Origin: Polaromonas sp. | Lineage (GTDB): Bacteria; Pseudomonadota; Gammaproteobacteria; Burkholderiales; Burkholderiaceae_C | DNA: 64,000 nt | Assembly (NCBI RefSeq): GCF_030680935.1 | Contig: NZ_JAUXUP010000059.1 | Span: 1 to 64,000 of the forward strand | Direction: 5' to 3' | Shown here: one piece after another, positions 53,965 through 64,000 of the stretch | Layout of the letters: every line of letters starts with the position of its first letter | How positions within the stretch are numbered: position 1 is the first letter of the stretch | Notes under the pieces: generated by a model | The model's input: the letters and a program-made list of their open reading frames with translations, nothing else | Database searches by the model: none | What the model was told of the DNA's origin: nothing | Position numbers and translations under genes: made by a program

Positions 53965-55242
53965 TCAAGTCCCGGTGAGAGCGGTCTCCAGCATGTCAAG
54001 GGCCTCCTCGAAGAGGGGCTGCTCAATCGTCAGCGGAAAGAGGAAGCGCAGCACGTTGCCGTCCATGCCGCAGGTCAGAAGGATCAGCCCCTGGGCCAGG
54101 GCGCGAGCCTGTACCTGCTTGGTGAAATCGGCGTCGGGGCGCCCGTCTGTATGGCGAAATTCAGCTGCCACCATGGCGCCCAGGCCGCGCACATCGGCCA
54201 GTTGTGGCACCCGGCTGCGAAGATCCCGCAGTCGTGCCTGGAGTTGATCGCCCAGCGCCTGACCGCGTGCGGGCAGACGCTCCTCGCGCATGATGTCGAT
54301 GACGGCCAGCGCGGCGGCCACGGCCAGAGGGTTGCCGGCGTAGGTGCCGCCCAGTCCGCCTGGCGCTGGCGCGTCCATGATCTCTGCGCGCCCGGTAACA
54401 GCCGACAGCGTGAGGCCGGCGGCCAGCGACTTGGCAACGATCATGAGATCAGGCGCGATGCCCTGTCCGGCATAGTGGTCCATGGCAAAGAGCTTGCCGG
54501 TACGGCCGAAGCCGGTCTGCACTTCGTCGGCAATCATCAGAATGTCGTGCGCGTTGCAAAGTTCACGCAGCCAGCGCACTGCCTCAGGAAGGATGATGTT
54601 GAAGCCTCCCTCGCCCTGCACCGGCTCGTAGATAAAGGCCGCCACGCGGCCCGGTTCTATGTCGTGCTTGAACAGATATTCCACCGCCTTGCGCGCCTCG
54701 ACCAGGGTGGCAGCGTCACAGGGGAAGGGCACATGGTAGATCTCTGGCGGCATGGGGCCAAAGGCGTTTTTGTAGGGCGTGACCTTGCCGGTTAGCGCCA
54801 CCGCGTAGAGGCTGCGCCCGTGGAAGGCGCCGCCAAAGGCAATGACTCCGCTGCGGCCGGTAGCAGCGCGCGCGATCTTTATGGCGTTTTCCACCGCTTC
54901 AGCGCCGGTCGAAAACAAGGCCGTTTTCTTCGCGTGGTTGCCAGGGGTGAGGTCATTGAGCTTTTCGGCCAGGGCCACATAACTCTCGTAAGGTACGACC
55001 TGGTAGCAGGTGTGGGTGAAGCGCTCCAGTTGCGCCTGCACGGCGGCCACAACCCTGGGGTGGCGGTGACCTGTGTTGAGCACCGCGATGCCGCCAGCAA
55101 AGTCGATGTAGCGCCGGCCTTCGATGTCCCAGAGCTCGGCGTTGCTCGCACGATCGGCAAAGAAAGTACCCATGACACCGACGCCGCGCGGTGTGGCGGC
55201 GGCTTTGCGGGCCATCAAGGATTCGTTGGCGGACTGTTTCAC
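53965..55242 (-). CDS. gabT: 4-aminobutyrate aminotransferase, GTG start
   Basis: The 425-residue class III PLP aminotransferase closely follows E. coli GabT, including IDFAGGIAVLNTGHRHP, FSTGAEAVENAIKIARAATGRSGVIAF, EPVQGEGGF, the PLP lysine in IVAKSLAAG, and PGGLGGTYAGNPLA. It converts GABA to succinic semialdehyde. AAGGAGAAACG precedes the GTG at 55242. It lies between two aldehyde dehydrogenase genes in the same operon. Confidence 0.94.
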   Translation of the reverse strand: MKQSANESLMARKAAATPRGVGVMGTFFADRASNAELWDIEGRRYIDFAGGIAVLNTGHRHPRVVAAVQAQLERFTHTCYQVVPYESYVALAEKLNDLTPGNHAKKTALFSTGAEAVENAIKIARAATGRSGVIAFGGAFHGRSLYAVALTGKVTPYKNAFGPMPPEIYHVPFPCDAATLVEARKAVEYLFKHDIEPGRVAAFIYEPVQGEGGFNIILPEAVRWLRELCNAHDILMIADEVQTGFGRTGKLFAMDHYAGQGIAPDLMIVAKSLAAGLTLSAVTGRAEIMDAPAPGGLGGTYAGNPLAVAAALAVIDIMREERLPARGQALGDQLQARLRDLRSRVPQLADVRGLGAMVAAEFRHTDGRPDADFTKQVQARALAQGLILLTCGMDGNVLRFLFPLTIEQPLFEEALDMLETALTGT

Positions 55243-55255
55243 CGTTTCTCCTTGT

Positions 55256-56710
55256 TCAGAGTCTGACCATCACATGCCGGGCCACCGTGTAGTCCTCCAG
55301 CGCATACATGGACATGTCCTTGCCATAGCCGGACGACTTCAGTCCGCCATGCGGCATCTCGTTGACCAGCATGAAGTGGGTGTTGATCCAGGTGCAGCCA
55401 TATTGCAACTGTTTGGCCACACGCATGGCGCGACCCACATCCTGGGTCCAGACGCTGGACGCCAGGCCGTATTCGGAGTCGTTGGCCCATCCCACCACCT
55501 GGGCGTCGTCCGTGAAGCGGGTGACGGAAACGACAGGACCGAACACTTCGCGCTGCACTATTTCGTCGTCTTGCCGCGCGCCTGCAATCACAGTGGGCTC
55601 GTAGAAGAAGCCATTGCCCTGGCGCAGCTTGCCGCCGGTGGTGATTTCCATGTGGCCGGCCATCTGGGCGCGTTCCACAAAACTGGCCACGCGGTTACGC
55701 TGCCGGTCGGAGATCAACGGGCCCAGCTCGACGCCGTCTTCGTCCTGGCCCCCCATCTTGAGTGTGGAGACGGCGGAAGTCAGATCGGCCACCAGCCGGT
55801 CGTAAATTTTCGGGCCTGCGTAGATGCGGCAGGCGGCGGTGCAGTCCTGCCCGGCGTTGTAATAGCCAAAGGTACGCACGCCGGCAACCACTTCATCCAC
55901 GTTGGCGTCGTCGAACACGATGACCGGCGCCTTGCCCCCGAGTTCCAGATGGGTGCGTTTGAGCGTGCCTGCAGCTGCCTGCAGGATTTTGCGACCGGTC
56001 GAGACATCGCCGGTGACCGACACCATGCGCACCTGGGGGTGTTCGACCAAGGGTTGGCCCACGCTCGCCCCCCGGCCACAGACCACGTTGAGAACGCCCC
56101 GGGGCAGGATGTCGGTGGCCAGTCGGGCAAACAGCAAAGCGGTCAGGGGCGTCTGTTCACTGGGCTTGAGCACCACCGTGTTGCCCGCCGCGAGCGCGGG
56201 GGCGGTCTTCCAGGCGGCCATCATCAGCGGGTAGTTCCATGGCGCGATGGAAGCGACGACGCCTACCGGATCGCGCCGGATCATGCTGGTGTGGCCGCTG
56301 AGGTATTCGCCAGCGAGGGTGCCGGTCATGCAGCGGGTGGCACCGGCGAAGTAGCGGAAGCAGTCGGCAATTGCTGGAATTTCATCGCCAAGAGCGCGTG
56401 CATAAGGCTTGCCGCAGTTCAGCGATTCAAGACGGGCAAACTGTTCCGCATTGGCTTCAATCACATCGGCCAACTTCAGCAGCAATCCGGCGCGCTCCCC
56501 CGGCGTGGTTTGGGACCAGGTCGTGAAAGCCCGGCTGGCTGCGGAAACGGCCCGGTTTACCTGCTCTTGCGAGGCCTCGGCCACAAGGCACAGTACCTCG
56601 CCAGTGGCCGGGTTGAGAATGGGCTCGTCCGCCCCTTCGCCCTTGACCAGTTGGTGGTCAATCAAAAGGTCGGTGGGGAACAGCATGCTGGTTTCGGTGG
56701 GGTGTCCCAT
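55256..56710 (-). CDS. Gamma-aminobutyraldehyde dehydrogenase (PatD/YdcW-like)
   Basis: The 484-residue aldehyde dehydrogenase has the catalytic cysteine in [13 protein letters not shown] and the base in [19 protein letters not shown]. The order and sequence fit aminobutyraldehyde dehydrogenases that convert 4-aminobutanal from putrescine to GABA, the substrate of the next gene. AGGAGCCAAGACC precedes the ATG. No putrescine aminotransferase or oxidase is seen in the window. Confidence 0.88.
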   Translation of the reverse strand: MGHPTETSMLFPTDLLIDHQLVKGEGADEPILNPATGEVLCLVAEASQEQVNRAVSAASRAFTTWSQTTPGERAGLLLKLADVIEANAEQFARLESLNCGKPYARALGDEIPAIADCFRYFAGATRCMTGTLAGEYLSGHTSMIRRDPVGVVASIAPWNYPLMMAAWKTAPALAAGNTVVLKPSEQTPLTALLFARLATDILPRGVLNVVCGRGASVGQPLVEHPQVRMVSVTGDVSTGRKILQAAAGTLKRTHLELGGKAPVIVFDDANVDEVVAGVRTFGYYNAGQDCTAACRIYAGPKIYDRLVADLTSAVSTLKMGGQDEDGVELGPLISDRQRNRVASFVERAQMAGHMEITTGGKLRQGNGFFYEPTVIAGARQDDEIVQREVFGPVVSVTRFTDDAQVVGWANDSEYGLASSVWTQDVGRAMRVAKQLQYGCTWINTHFMLVNEMPHGGLKSSGYGKDMSMYALEDYTVARHVMVRL

Positions 56711-56767
56711 GGTCTTGGCTCCTAGTGGCGGATCTGGATAAACAGCGGGTTCTGGGTAACGGAAAAT

Positions 56768-57598
56768 TCAGCGGCCTTGACTGTCTTCGCCGGACCGGGT
56801 CAGCCAGTACGCGGCCACGATGGGGATGAAAGTCAGGCCTATCATGATCACCGCCACCACATTGGTCACCGGGCGCTGGCGCGGTCGGATCAGCTCCTGG
56901 AGCATCCAGATCGGCAACGTGGTTTGCTGGCCGGCGGTAAAGGTGGTAACGATGACTTCATCAAAGCTCAGGGCAAAAGCCAGCAGGCCACCCGCTAGCA
57001 GCGCGGAACCGAGTTGGGGCAGCAACACGTAGCGGAAGGTCTGGAACACATTGGCGCCCAGATCCATGGAAGCTTCCAGCAGGGAAGGGCTGATGCGCCT
57101 GAGTCGGGCCACCGCGTTGTTGTAAACCACCACCACGCAAAAGGTGGCGTGTCCTATCACGATGGTCCAGAAACTGAACGGGATGTCCATGCCGTGGTAC
57201 GCCGAGCGCAGCGCAATGCCGGTGATGACGCCGGGCAGCGCGATGGGCAGTATCAGCAGCAGATTGATGGCCTCACGACCGAAAAACTGCGTACGGGCCA
57301 GGGCGCCGGCCGCCAGCGTGCCCAGCACCATGGCGATGCCGGTTGCGCACAGCGCGATCTGGAAAGAGAGCTTCATCGCGTCCCAGACATCCTGGCGTTC
57401 CAGGGCCACTGCAAACCACTGGGTGGTCAGCCCCGGCGGGGGAAAGACGTAGCTTTTGTCCTCGCTGCTGAAGGCGTACAGGATGATGAAGGCCAGCGGT
57501 ATGTGCAGAAACAGCACGCCGGCCCAGGTCGCGACCTTCAGGCCCAGGGAGGCGCCCCGGATGGAGCTGACAGTTTTTAACGCAGCGTCAGAGCGCAT
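56768..57598 (-). CDS. Polyamine-type ABC transporter permease (PotI/YdcV-like)
   Basis: The 276-residue inner-membrane permease has six predicted helices and the coupling motif [40 protein letters not shown]. The start at 57598 follows GGGAGCCTTTG and lies 11 bp inside the end of the upstream permease gene. It partners the PotH-like permease. Confidence 0.92.
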   Translation of the reverse strand: MRSDAALKTVSSIRGASLGLKVATWAGVLFLHIPLAFIILYAFSSEDKSYVFPPPGLTTQWFAVALERQDVWDAMKLSFQIALCATGIAMVLGTLAAGALARTQFFGREAINLLLILPIALPGVITGIALRSAYHGMDIPFSFWTIVIGHATFCVVVVYNNAVARLRRISPSLLEASMDLGANVFQTFRYVLLPQLGSALLAGGLLAFALSFDEVIVTTFTAGQQTTLPIWMLQELIRPRQRPVTNVVAVIMIGLTFIPIVAAYWLTRSGEDSQGR

Positions 57599-58535
57599 CA
57601 AAGGCTCCCTTGCGTTTGGCCAGCCACAGATACACACCAATGATGGCTATCGGTACCAGGGAGAAAGCGGCTGCAAACGGCAGATTGCCGGCCACGCCCT
57701 GCTGGCGATACACCACCTGCCCGATGTACAACGTGGAGTTGCCGATGACCTGCGGAATGATGTAGTCCCCCAGCGTCAGCGAAAAGGTGAAGATCGATCC
57801 GGCGGCGACCCCCGGCATGGCCAGCGGAAAAATAACCTGGCGAAACGTCTGCGCAGGGCTGGCGCCGAGATCGGCCGACGCTTCGAGGTAGGAGCCCGGG
57901 ATACGTTCTATCGCAGCCAGTATCGGCAAAATCATGAAGGGCAGCCACATGTAGACAAAAACGATGAAGGTACCCAGGGGAGAAAAGCTCAGCGAACTCC
58001 CGCCCAGTACGGGCATGGCCAGCAGGCCATCAAGCAGCCACTGCAGGTGCAGGTTCTGCGCCAACCAGGAGATGGCTCCCTCTTTGGCCAGCAGGAGTTT
58101 CCAGGCGTACAGGCGAACCAGGTAGCTGGACCACAGCGGCAACATGACGGCCACGTAGAGCAGCGCCTTCTGCGATCCGCGGGCATGGCGTGCCATGTAG
58201 AAGGCGATCGGAAAACCGATCACGGCGCAAGCCAGCGTGACCAGAACGGCCATGGTCGTGCTGCGCAGGGCTACATCGAGATTGGTGGGCGTGAAGATCT
58301 CGACAAAATTGTCCAGTCCGACTTCACGAACCACTTGGCCGGTGAAGTCATCGAGGCGGAAAAAACTGTTGGCGAGCAGGCTGAACAGCGAGCCCAGGTA
58401 AACGACGCCAAACCACGCCAGCGGTGGCGTCAGCAGCAGCGCCAGCAGCAGGCCGCGCCGCGTGTACAGCAGGTTGGACAGCTGGTTGGCCAGCTTTTGG
58501 CGCGCGGTATGGGCCATGACACCAGCGTTCATCAT
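57588..58535 (-). CDS. Polyamine-type ABC transporter permease (PotH/YdcU-like)
   Basis: The 315-residue permease has six helices and the EAA loop [29 protein letters not shown]. It starts with ATGATG overlapping the stop of the ATPase gene. The N-terminal extension before the first helix is normal for PotB/PotH proteins. Confidence 0.92.
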   Translation of the reverse strand: MMNAGVMAHTARQKLANQLSNLLYTRRGLLLALLLTPPLAWFGVVYLGSLFSLLANSFFRLDDFTGQVVREVGLDNFVEIFTPTNLDVALRSTTMAVLVTLACAVIGFPIAFYMARHARGSQKALLYVAVMLPLWSSYLVRLYAWKLLLAKEGAISWLAQNLHLQWLLDGLLAMPVLGGSSLSFSPLGTFIVFVYMWLPFMILPILAAIERIPGSYLEASADLGASPAQTFRQVIFPLAMPGVAAGSIFTFSLTLGDYIIPQVIGNSTLYIGQVVYRQQGVAGNLPFAAAFSLVPIAIIGVYLWLAKRKGAFDAL

Positions 58536-59581
58536 GCGGGCAGCGCACGCACAGCGGCGTCTTCAATCGGGTGCGCCGCCGCGTCGTCCCAAAACAATTG
58601 CGCGGCGTCACCGCTTTGTGGCGCCCGCAGCGCGGTGTTGACAGGCACATCGACCAGCAGCGGCTCACCCGCCTGCGGGCATTGCACGCTCACGCGCCAG
58701 AAGGAGCCAAAGAACTGCACATCCCGCACGACGCCAAGGACTCGGGCTGGCGTTCCCTCAGACGCCGGAGTTCCGAGTTCAAGTCGAATCTGCTCGGGGC
58801 GGATCATGACGGCCCCGTTGCGCGCGCTCCCCGGGACGTGCTGACTTTGCAATACGTTGGCGGTGCCGACAAACTCCGCGACGAAGCGGGTGGCCGGGCG
58901 GTTGTACAGATCGGCAGGGGTGGCGATTTGCTCCAGCCGGCCTTTGTTGAACACGCCAATGCGGTCACTCATCGACAGCGCCTCATGCTGGTCGTGGGTG
59001 ACGAAAATAAAGGTGATGCCGAGCTTTCTCTGCAGGCTTTTGAGCTCACCTTGCATCTGCTCGCGCAGCTTGAGGTCCAGTGCGCCCAGGGGTTCGTCGA
59101 GCAGCAGAACCTTGGGCTCGCTGATCAGCGCACGCGCCAGTGCAATGCGTTGGCGTTGACCACCCGAAAGTTGGGCCGGCTTGCGCTGCGCGACCTCGGG
59201 CAACTGCACCATCTCCAGCAGGGTCATGGCACGGCGTTCCCGGGTGCTGCGATCGACGCCGCGAACCATCAGGCTGTAGGCCACGTTGTCCAATATCGAC
59301 ATGTGCGGAAACAGCGCGTAGTCCTGGAAGACGGTGTTGACCGGCCGCAGGTACGGGGGGTGCTGGCTGACCTCTGCACCGTCGATGAAGATGCTGCCGC
59401 TGCTGGGCAAGGTAAAGCCGCCAATCATGCGCAGGCAGGTGGTCTTGCCAGATCCCGAAGGCCCAAGCAAGGTGAAGAACTCGCCACCTTGCACGTCAAG
59501 ACTGACGTTGGCTACCGCGTGAACTGATTTGCCTGCCGAGCGGAAGACGCACGATACGTCGCACAAACTGACTGCTGCCAT
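58532..59581 (-). CDS. Polyamine-type ABC transporter ATPase (PotG/PotA-like)
   Basis: The 349-residue ATPase has Walker A GPSGSGKTTCL, Q-loop VFQDYALFPHM, signature LSGGQRQRIALARAL, Walker B VLLLDEPLGALD and H-loop FVTHDQHEALS, followed by a TOBE regulatory domain (from about 270). It energises putrescine/spermidine-type uptake with the two permeases. Confidence 0.95.
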   Translation of the reverse strand: MAAVSLCDVSCVFRSAGKSVHAVANVSLDVQGGEFFTLLGPSGSGKTTCLRMIGGFTLPSSGSIFIDGAEVSQHPPYLRPVNTVFQDYALFPHMSILDNVAYSLMVRGVDRSTRERRAMTLLEMVQLPEVAQRKPAQLSGGQRQRIALARALISEPKVLLLDEPLGALDLKLREQMQGELKSLQRKLGITFIFVTHDQHEALSMSDRIGVFNKGRLEQIATPADLYNRPATRFVAEFVGTANVLQSQHVPGSARNGAVMIRPEQIRLELGTPASEGTPARVLGVVRDVQFFGSFWRVSVQCPQAGEPLLVDVPVNTALRAPQSGDAAQLFWDDAAAHPIEDAAVRALPA

Positions 59582-59618
59582 TCGGTGCAGACTTTCAATA
59601 GGGGGTGAAATCCAACAT

Positions 59619-59650
59619 CCTCTGGCACAGCCCGCGGGCGATGCCAGAGG
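59619..59650 (-). other. Stem-loop between the binding-protein and ATPase genes
   Basis: CCTCTGGCA pairs perfectly with TGCCAGAGG across a 14-nt loop that itself contains GCCCGCGGGC. It lies 59 bp after the potD-like stop in the operon mRNA. Such stems often stabilise the abundant binding-protein transcript. Confidence 0.7.
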
Positions 59651-59708
59651 CCCGAAAAACCAGCTGGCTCACCGATGATGAATCAAGGGCGAGCCGCGTG
59701 AGCGCCTG

Positions 59709-60869
59709 TCAGCGACCACCGAGGATGGCGATGAAGTCTGACACCCACTTGTGATAGGGGACGCACTGGTTGTTTTGTGTCTTGCACATGGATGTCGGTG
59801 TCTTCCAGAAGGAGATGCGCTCAAAATCCTTGTAGCCCTGACGGTCGCAGCCGGTGTCGCCCAGCAGCGCATTGCCCTTGCAGGCGGCCGGCACCGCGGG
59901 CACCGACCCGAACCAGGCCGACAGATCCCCCTGGAGTTTCGGATTGAGGGAGTGCTCCAGCCACATATAGGCGCAGTTGGGGTTTTTGGCGTCGGCGTGC
60001 ATCATGGTGGAGTCGGCCCACCCCGTGGCGCCCTCCGTGGGAACCACCGTGGCCACAGGCACTTTCTTGGATCCCAGGATGTTGGCCTGGAACTGCCAGC
60101 TGCCTGATGCCACCACACCCTCGTTGGTGAAGTCGTCGATCTGCACAAACGCGTCGTGCCAGTACTTTCCTACAAGCTTGCGTTGGCCGCGCAGAAGCTC
60201 GAGGGCCGCCTTGTACTGGGCCTCATTGAGTTCGTAGGGGTCCTTGATACCCAATGCCGGGTTTTTCTTCATCAGATACAGGGCGGCGTCGGCAATGTAG
60301 ATCGGTCCGTCGAAGGCCTGAACGCGGCCCTTGTTGCTTTTGCCGTCTGGCAGGGTCTGCTCTTCAAACACCACGCTCCAGCTGGTGGGCTTTTTGTCAC
60401 CGAACACCTTGGTGTTGTACATCAGCACGTTCCAGCCCCACTGGTAAGGCACGCCATAGTGGGTGTTGCCCTCAAAATGCCAGGGCGCTTTCTGCAGCCG
60501 GGGGTCGATATTTTTGTAGCTCGGAATCAAGCCCACATTGATGGGCTGAACCTTTTTGCCCCGGATCAGCCGGGTGGTGGCGTCGCCCGAAGCCGTGACA
60601 AGGTCAAACCCTCCTTCGTTCATCAGCGCCACCATCTCGTCGGAGGTGCCTGCGGTCTTCACGTTGACCTTGCAGCCAGAGGCTTTCTCGAAGCCGGTCA
60701 CCCAATCGAACTTCTTGTCGGTGGCGCCGCGCTCGATGTAACCCGCCCAGGCCACGATGTCTACCCGTCCTTCTCCCTTGCCCAGTTTTTGCAGTGGCTG
60801 CGCGGCCAGGCTGGCGCTGCCGATTGCCAGAAAGCCCATTGCAACCACTCCATTTGTCAGGAATTTCAT
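59709..60869 (-). CDS. Polyamine-type ABC transporter substrate-binding protein (PotD/PotF/YdcS-like)
   Basis: This 386-residue periplasmic protein has a signal peptide ending near GSASLAAQ. The mature part contains VDIVAWAGYIERGATDKKFDWVTGFEKASGCKV, an opening typical of YdcS/PotD proteins, and a C-terminal extension with several cysteines (CAYMW, CKGN, GCDRQ, MCKTQNNQCVP) that could form disulfides. The start at 60869 gives the signal peptide directly. It is the first gene of the operon, divergent from lysR. Confidence 0.92.
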   Translation of the reverse strand: MKFLTNGVVAMGFLAIGSASLAAQPLQKLGKGEGRVDIVAWAGYIERGATDKKFDWVTGFEKASGCKVNVKTAGTSDEMVALMNEGGFDLVTASGDATTRLIRGKKVQPINVGLIPSYKNIDPRLQKAPWHFEGNTHYGVPYQWGWNVLMYNTKVFGDKKPTSWSVVFEEQTLPDGKSNKGRVQAFDGPIYIADAALYLMKKNPALGIKDPYELNEAQYKAALELLRGQRKLVGKYWHDAFVQIDDFTNEGVVASGSWQFQANILGSKKVPVATVVPTEGATGWADSTMMHADAKNPNCAYMWLEHSLNPKLQGDLSAWFGSVPAVPAACKGNALLGDTGCDRQGYKDFERISFWKTPTSMCKTQNNQCVPYHKWVSDFIAILGGR

Positions 60870-60991
60870 TGATGCACTCCAATCAGGTTGATCGATTCCA
60901 GCAGGGCTGGGCCCTTCGCCCGATGCAAAAAGCCACGCCAATGTAGTCTTGACACCCGGGCCTGCAAAGTTCAATATTCGCAGCTTGGGCC

Positions 60992-61006
60992 ATCTGAAAA
61001 ACAGAT
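60992..61006. promoter_or_regulatory. LysR-type binding-site candidate (ATCTG-N5-CAGAT)
   Basis: The dyad contains the T-N11-A pattern of LysR-type boxes. It lies in the divergent region between the ABC operon and the lysR gene, 48 bp before the latter. Confidence 0.5.
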
Positions 61007-61053
61007 AGCAAGGGTAAACCCCCGATTTTTAGTACCGTCACCGCGCCACCCAG

Positions 61054-61971
61054 ATGCAGCGACACATCACTTTGAAGCAGTTTCGCTATTTCCTCGCGGT
61101 GTCGGAAATGGCTTCGGTGGCTGCGGCCGCGCGCATGATCAACATCGCCCAGTCGGCGGTCACCAAAAGCATCCAGGAGATAGAGGAGTCCCTGGGCGTC
61201 GCCCTGTTTGAACGTTCCTCCCGGGGCATGGTGCTGACGCAGGCGGGGCATCGATTTCAGGCCAGCGCACGCAAGGTCATATCGGCGGTGGCCGAAGCCG
61301 GGATGTTGGGGCGGGAACGCGCAGAAGCCCTGACCGGCAGCCTGACCATCGGTGTGACCAGTCTGGTGGCGGGTTATTACCTGGCGGACCTGTTTGCGCG
61401 TTTTCAGCGCTCCCATCCGTCGGTGAGAATTTCAGTGGTCGAGGATTCGCCGCAGTTTCTCGAACACCTGCTGATCAACGGCGAGGTCGATCTGGCCATC
61501 ATGGTCTCCAACACCTTGGGCGATCCGCAGGCGCTTGTGGTGGAGGTCCTGACCAGCTCACCGAACCGGGTGTGGCTGGCGTCCAGCCATCCCCTGGCTG
61601 AGCGGGCCGAACTGACATTGTCCGAATGTGCCGCGCATCAACACATTGTTCTGGAAGCGGATCGCATAGAAAACGTGCTTCGCACGGTCTGGTCGCGCTA
61701 CGGCATGCGCCCTGAAGTCACCATGCGAACCTCTTCGCTGGAGGCGGTGCGCTCCCTGGTGGGCGTGGGTGCCGGCATTGCCTTGCTGCCCGACTTCCTG
61801 TACCGCCCATGGACGCTGGATGCCGAGCACATCGAGGTGCGCAGCCTGCGGGATGCGGTTCCTAGCATCGATATAGGCCTGGTGTGGCGGCGCGGGTCGA
61901 ACATCCGCGACGTGGTGTCCGAGTTTATTGAACTCGCTCGCGAGCAGTCCCATGCGGGGCGCAGCCGCTGA
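61054..61971 (+). CDS. LysR-family transcriptional regulator
   Basis: The 305-residue protein has an N-terminal winged helix-turn-helix (MQRHITLKQFRYFLAVSEMASVAAAARMINIAQSAVTKSIQEIEESLGVALFERSSRG by position 4-60) and a LysR substrate-binding domain (about 90-295). It is divergently placed next to the polyamine/GABA operon and probably activates it in response to a polyamine or GABA-type ligand; this is inferred from position. Confidence 0.92.
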   Translation: MQRHITLKQFRYFLAVSEMASVAAAARMINIAQSAVTKSIQEIEESLGVALFERSSRGMVLTQAGHRFQASARKVISAVAEAGMLGRERAEALTGSLTIGVTSLVAGYYLADLFARFQRSHPSVRISVVEDSPQFLEHLLINGEVDLAIMVSNTLGDPQALVVEVLTSSPNRVWLASSHPLAERAELTLSECAAHQHIVLEADRIENVLRTVWSRYGMRPEVTMRTSSLEAVRSLVGVGAGIALLPDFLYRPWTLDAEHIEVRSLRDAVPSIDIGLVWRRGSNIRDVVSEFIELAREQSHAGRSR

Positions 61972-61983
61972 ATTGCCCAAAAC

Positions 61984-61995
61984 TATAATCTGGTG
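61984..61995 (+). promoter_or_regulatory. alaS promoter, probable leaderless start
   Basis: A consensus TATAAT ends 6 nt before the alaS ATG and only 12 bp after the lysR stop region. No Shine-Dalgarno sequence is present. An in-frame GTG immediately precedes the ATG. Confidence 0.6.
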
Positions 61996-64000
61996 ATGAG
62001 TACACACATTTCCGGCGCTCCCGTTTTCACCGTCGCCGACATTCGCAAGTCTTTTCTCGACTTTTTCGCGTCCAAGGGCCACAGCGTGGTGCCGTCCAGC
62101 TCCCTTGTGCCGGGCAATGACCCGACGCTGATGTTCACCAACTCCGGCATGGTGCAGTTCAAGGACGTGTTTCTGGGCACCGACAAGCGTTCCTATGTGC
62201 GCGCGGCGTCGGTGCAGGCCTGCCTGCGTGCCGGTGGCAAACACAACGATCTGGAAAACGTCGGCTACACCGCGCGGCACCACACCTTCTTCGAAATGCT
62301 GGGTAACTGGAGTTTTGGCGATTATTTCAAGCGCGAATCACTGAAGTGGGGCTGGGAGTTATTGACCGAGGTCTACAAACTGCCGCCAGAGCGTCTGCTG
62401 GCTACCGTTTATGAAGAAGACGACGAAGCCTACGACATCTGGACCAAGGAAATTGGTCTGCCGCCCGAACGTGTGATCCGCATCGGCGACAACAAGGGCG
62501 GGCGTTACGCCAGCGACAACTTCTGGATGATGGCCGACACAGGCCCCTGCGGCCCGTGCAGCGAGATTTTTTACGACCATGGGCCGCATATCCCCGGTGG
62601 CCCGCCCGGCAGCCCTGACGAGGACGGCGACCGTTTTATTGAAATCTGGAACCATGTTTTCATGCAGTTCGACATGCAGCCCGATGGCTCGGTCAGGCCG
62701 CTGCCGGCGCCGTGCGTGGACACGGGCATGGGGCTGGAGCGCCTGGCCGCCATCCTGCAACATGTGCACAGCAACTACGAAATTGACATTTTCGATGCGC
62801 TGATCAAGGCCGCCTCACGCGAGACCGGTGAAAAAGACCTGAACCACAAAAGCCTGCGTGTGATTGCCGACCATATCCGCGCCACCGCTTTTCTGGTCAG
62901 CGATGGCGTCAATCCGTCCAATGAAGGGCGCGGTTACGTACAGCGCCGCATCATCCGCCGCGCGATCCGGCATGGCTACAAGCTTGGCAAGAAGACACCG
63001 TTTTTTCACAAACTGGTGCCCGATCTGGTCACACTGATGGGGGCGGCGTATCCGCGTCTGGCCTCGCAGGCGGCGCGCATCACCGATGTGCTGGGGGTTG
63101 AGGAAGAGCGCTTTTTTGAGACGCTGGAAATCGGCATGACGATTCTTGATACGGCGCTGGCTGGTGGGGCCAAGGTACTTCCGGGTGAAGTGGCCTTCAA
63201 ACTGCATGACACCTATGGCTTTCCGCTTGACCTGTCGGCCGACGTGTGCCGTGAGCGGGGTGTAGAGGTGGATGAGGCGGGTTTTCGCGCCGCCATGGAC
63301 AAGCAGAAAGACCAGGCGCGCTCTGCCGGCAAGTTCAAGATGGACCGTGCGCTGGAATACACGGGTGAAGGCCACGCTTTTACTGGCTATACCTTGCTGG
63401 AAGAACCGGCCAAAGTGGTGGCGCTGTATGCCGATGGTGCGGCCGTCCAGGCGCTCCATGCAGGCCAAAGCGGGGTGGTGGTATTGAACACCACGCCGTT
63501 TTATGCCGAGAGTGGCGGACAGATAGGTGACCAGGGGCGCCTCACTGCAACTGGCGCAAGCTTTACCGTAGACGACACGCTGAAGATCAAGGCCGATGTG
63601 TTTGGCCACCACGGCACGCAGGTCGAAGGCACGCTCAAGGTCGGCGACGCGGTGAGCGCCCAGGTCGATACCGCAGTACGCGCCGCCACCGTGCGCAACC
63701 ACAGCGCCACCCACTTGATGCACAAGGCCTTGCGCGAAGTGCTGGGCGACCATGTGCAGCAAAAGGGCTCGCTGGTCGATGCAGAAAAAACCCGCTTTGA
63801 CTTTGCGCACAACGCGCCGGTCACCGATGCGCAGATCCGCGAGATCGAAGCCCGCGTCAACGCCGAGATCCTCGCCAACGCCGCAACCGACGCCAGCGTG
63901 ATGGACATGGAGGCCGCCCAGAAAACCGGCGCCATGATGCTGTTCGGTGAAAAATATGGCGACGAAGTAAGGGTGCTGAGCATAGGTTCGAGCAAGGAAC
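61996..64000 (+). CDS. alaS: Alanyl-tRNA synthetase, 3'-truncated by the window edge
   Basis: 668 codons are present of an expected roughly 875. The catalytic core starts with [41 protein letters not shown] and continues with [14 protein letters not shown] and [14 protein letters not shown]. The editing domain zinc motif [12 protein letters not shown] is present near residue 570. The enzyme charges tRNA-Ala. The remainder of the editing/C-Ala region lies beyond 64000. Confidence 0.97.
   Translation, partial: MSTHISGAPVFTVADIRKSFLDFFASKGHSVVPSSSLVPGNDPTLMFTNSGMVQFKDVFLGTDKRSYVRAASVQACLRAGGKHNDLENVGYTARHHTFFEMLGNWSFGDYFKRESLKWGWELLTEVYKLPPERLLATVYEEDDEAYDIWTKEIGLPPERVIRIGDNKGGRYASDNFWMMADTGPCGPCSEIFYDHGPHIPGGPPGSPDEDGDRFIEIWNHVFMQFDMQPDGSVRPLPAPCVDTGMGLERLAAILQHVHSNYEIDIFDALIKAASRETGEKDLNHKSLRVIADHIRATAFLVSDGVNPSNEGRGYVQRRIIRRAIRHGYKLGKKTPFFHKLVPDLVTLMGAAYPRLASQAARITDVLGVEEERFFETLEIGMTILDTALAGGAKVLPGEVAFKLHDTYGFPLDLSADVCRERGVEVDEAGFRAAMDKQKDQARSAGKFKMDRALEYTGEGHAFTGYTLLEEPAKVVALYADGAAVQALHAGQSGVVVLNTTPFYAESGGQIGDQGRLTATGASFTVDDTLKIKADVFGHHGTQVEGTLKVGDAVSAQVDTAVRAATVRNHSATHLMHKALREVLGDHVQQKGSLVDAEKTRFDFAHNAPVTDAQIREIEARVNAEILANAATDASVMDMEAAQKTGAMMLFGEKYGDEVRVLSIGSSKE

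Overview
The window is bacterial chromosome, roughly 60% G+C, most likely from a betaproteobacterium of the family Comamonadaceae (Burkholderiales). The signs are an intracellular PHB depolymerase, two TRAP transporters, a TSUP permease, a scoAB-type CoA-transferase, an MSHA-like pilus cluster, and many copies of a short AGCTAT-loop-ATAGC intergenic repeat. A genus such as Rhodoferax or Polaromonas is only a guess. No transposase, integrase, phage gene or CRISPR array was found.

Layout. 1-3.5 kb: start of metY, a CBS-domain protein, phaZ, a glutathione transferase and a cupin. 3.76-5.16 kb: three small unknown genes, each followed by an attC-like imperfect palindrome. This looks like an integron cassette array without an integrase (CALIN) inserted just upstream of aroC. 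5.2-8.5 kb: aroC, an MFS permease and an EamA exporter. 8.8-15.4 kb: a TetR regulator, a TRAP transporter, a shikimate/quinate-type dehydrogenase, a VOC/HPPD-like protein and a TIM-barrel 3-dehydroshikimate dehydratase, which suggest quinate/shikimate catabolism. 15.4-19.9 kb: arfB, a HAD lipoprotein, an N-formylglutamate amidohydrolase-like protein, a TSUP permease and an acyl-CoA ligase. 20.0-24.8 kb: gcvT-gcvH-gcvP behind a tandem glycine riboswitch. 25.0-27.8 kb: a second TRAP transporter.

28.0-37.3 kb: ETF-ubiquinone oxidoreductase, a divergent SDR and thioesterase, an AhpD-like protein divergent from katG, a PcaC-like protein, an HPF-like protein, and a PAS-LuxR regulator divergent from scoAB. 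37.7-51.8 kb: a mostly overlapping MSHA-like pilus operon (AAA-SPOR protein, secretin, TPR protein, GspE, GspF, three assembly proteins, large prepilin, response regulator, histidine kinase) and then a separate major pilin with its own terminator. 51.9 kb: tRNA-Gly(CCC). 52.0-61.0 kb: a minus-strand polyamine/GABA operon (potD-potG-potH-potI, aminobutyraldehyde dehydrogenase, gabT, gabD, a DsrE protein) with a divergent LysR regulator. The right edge cuts alaS.

Themes worth attention are the cassette array, two dispersed repeat families that sit at gene ends (one also found in frame inside coding sequence), four genes whose -10-like hexamers lie exactly 6 nt before the start codon (probable leaderless mRNAs), and the split, order-reversed dehydroshikimate dehydratase.
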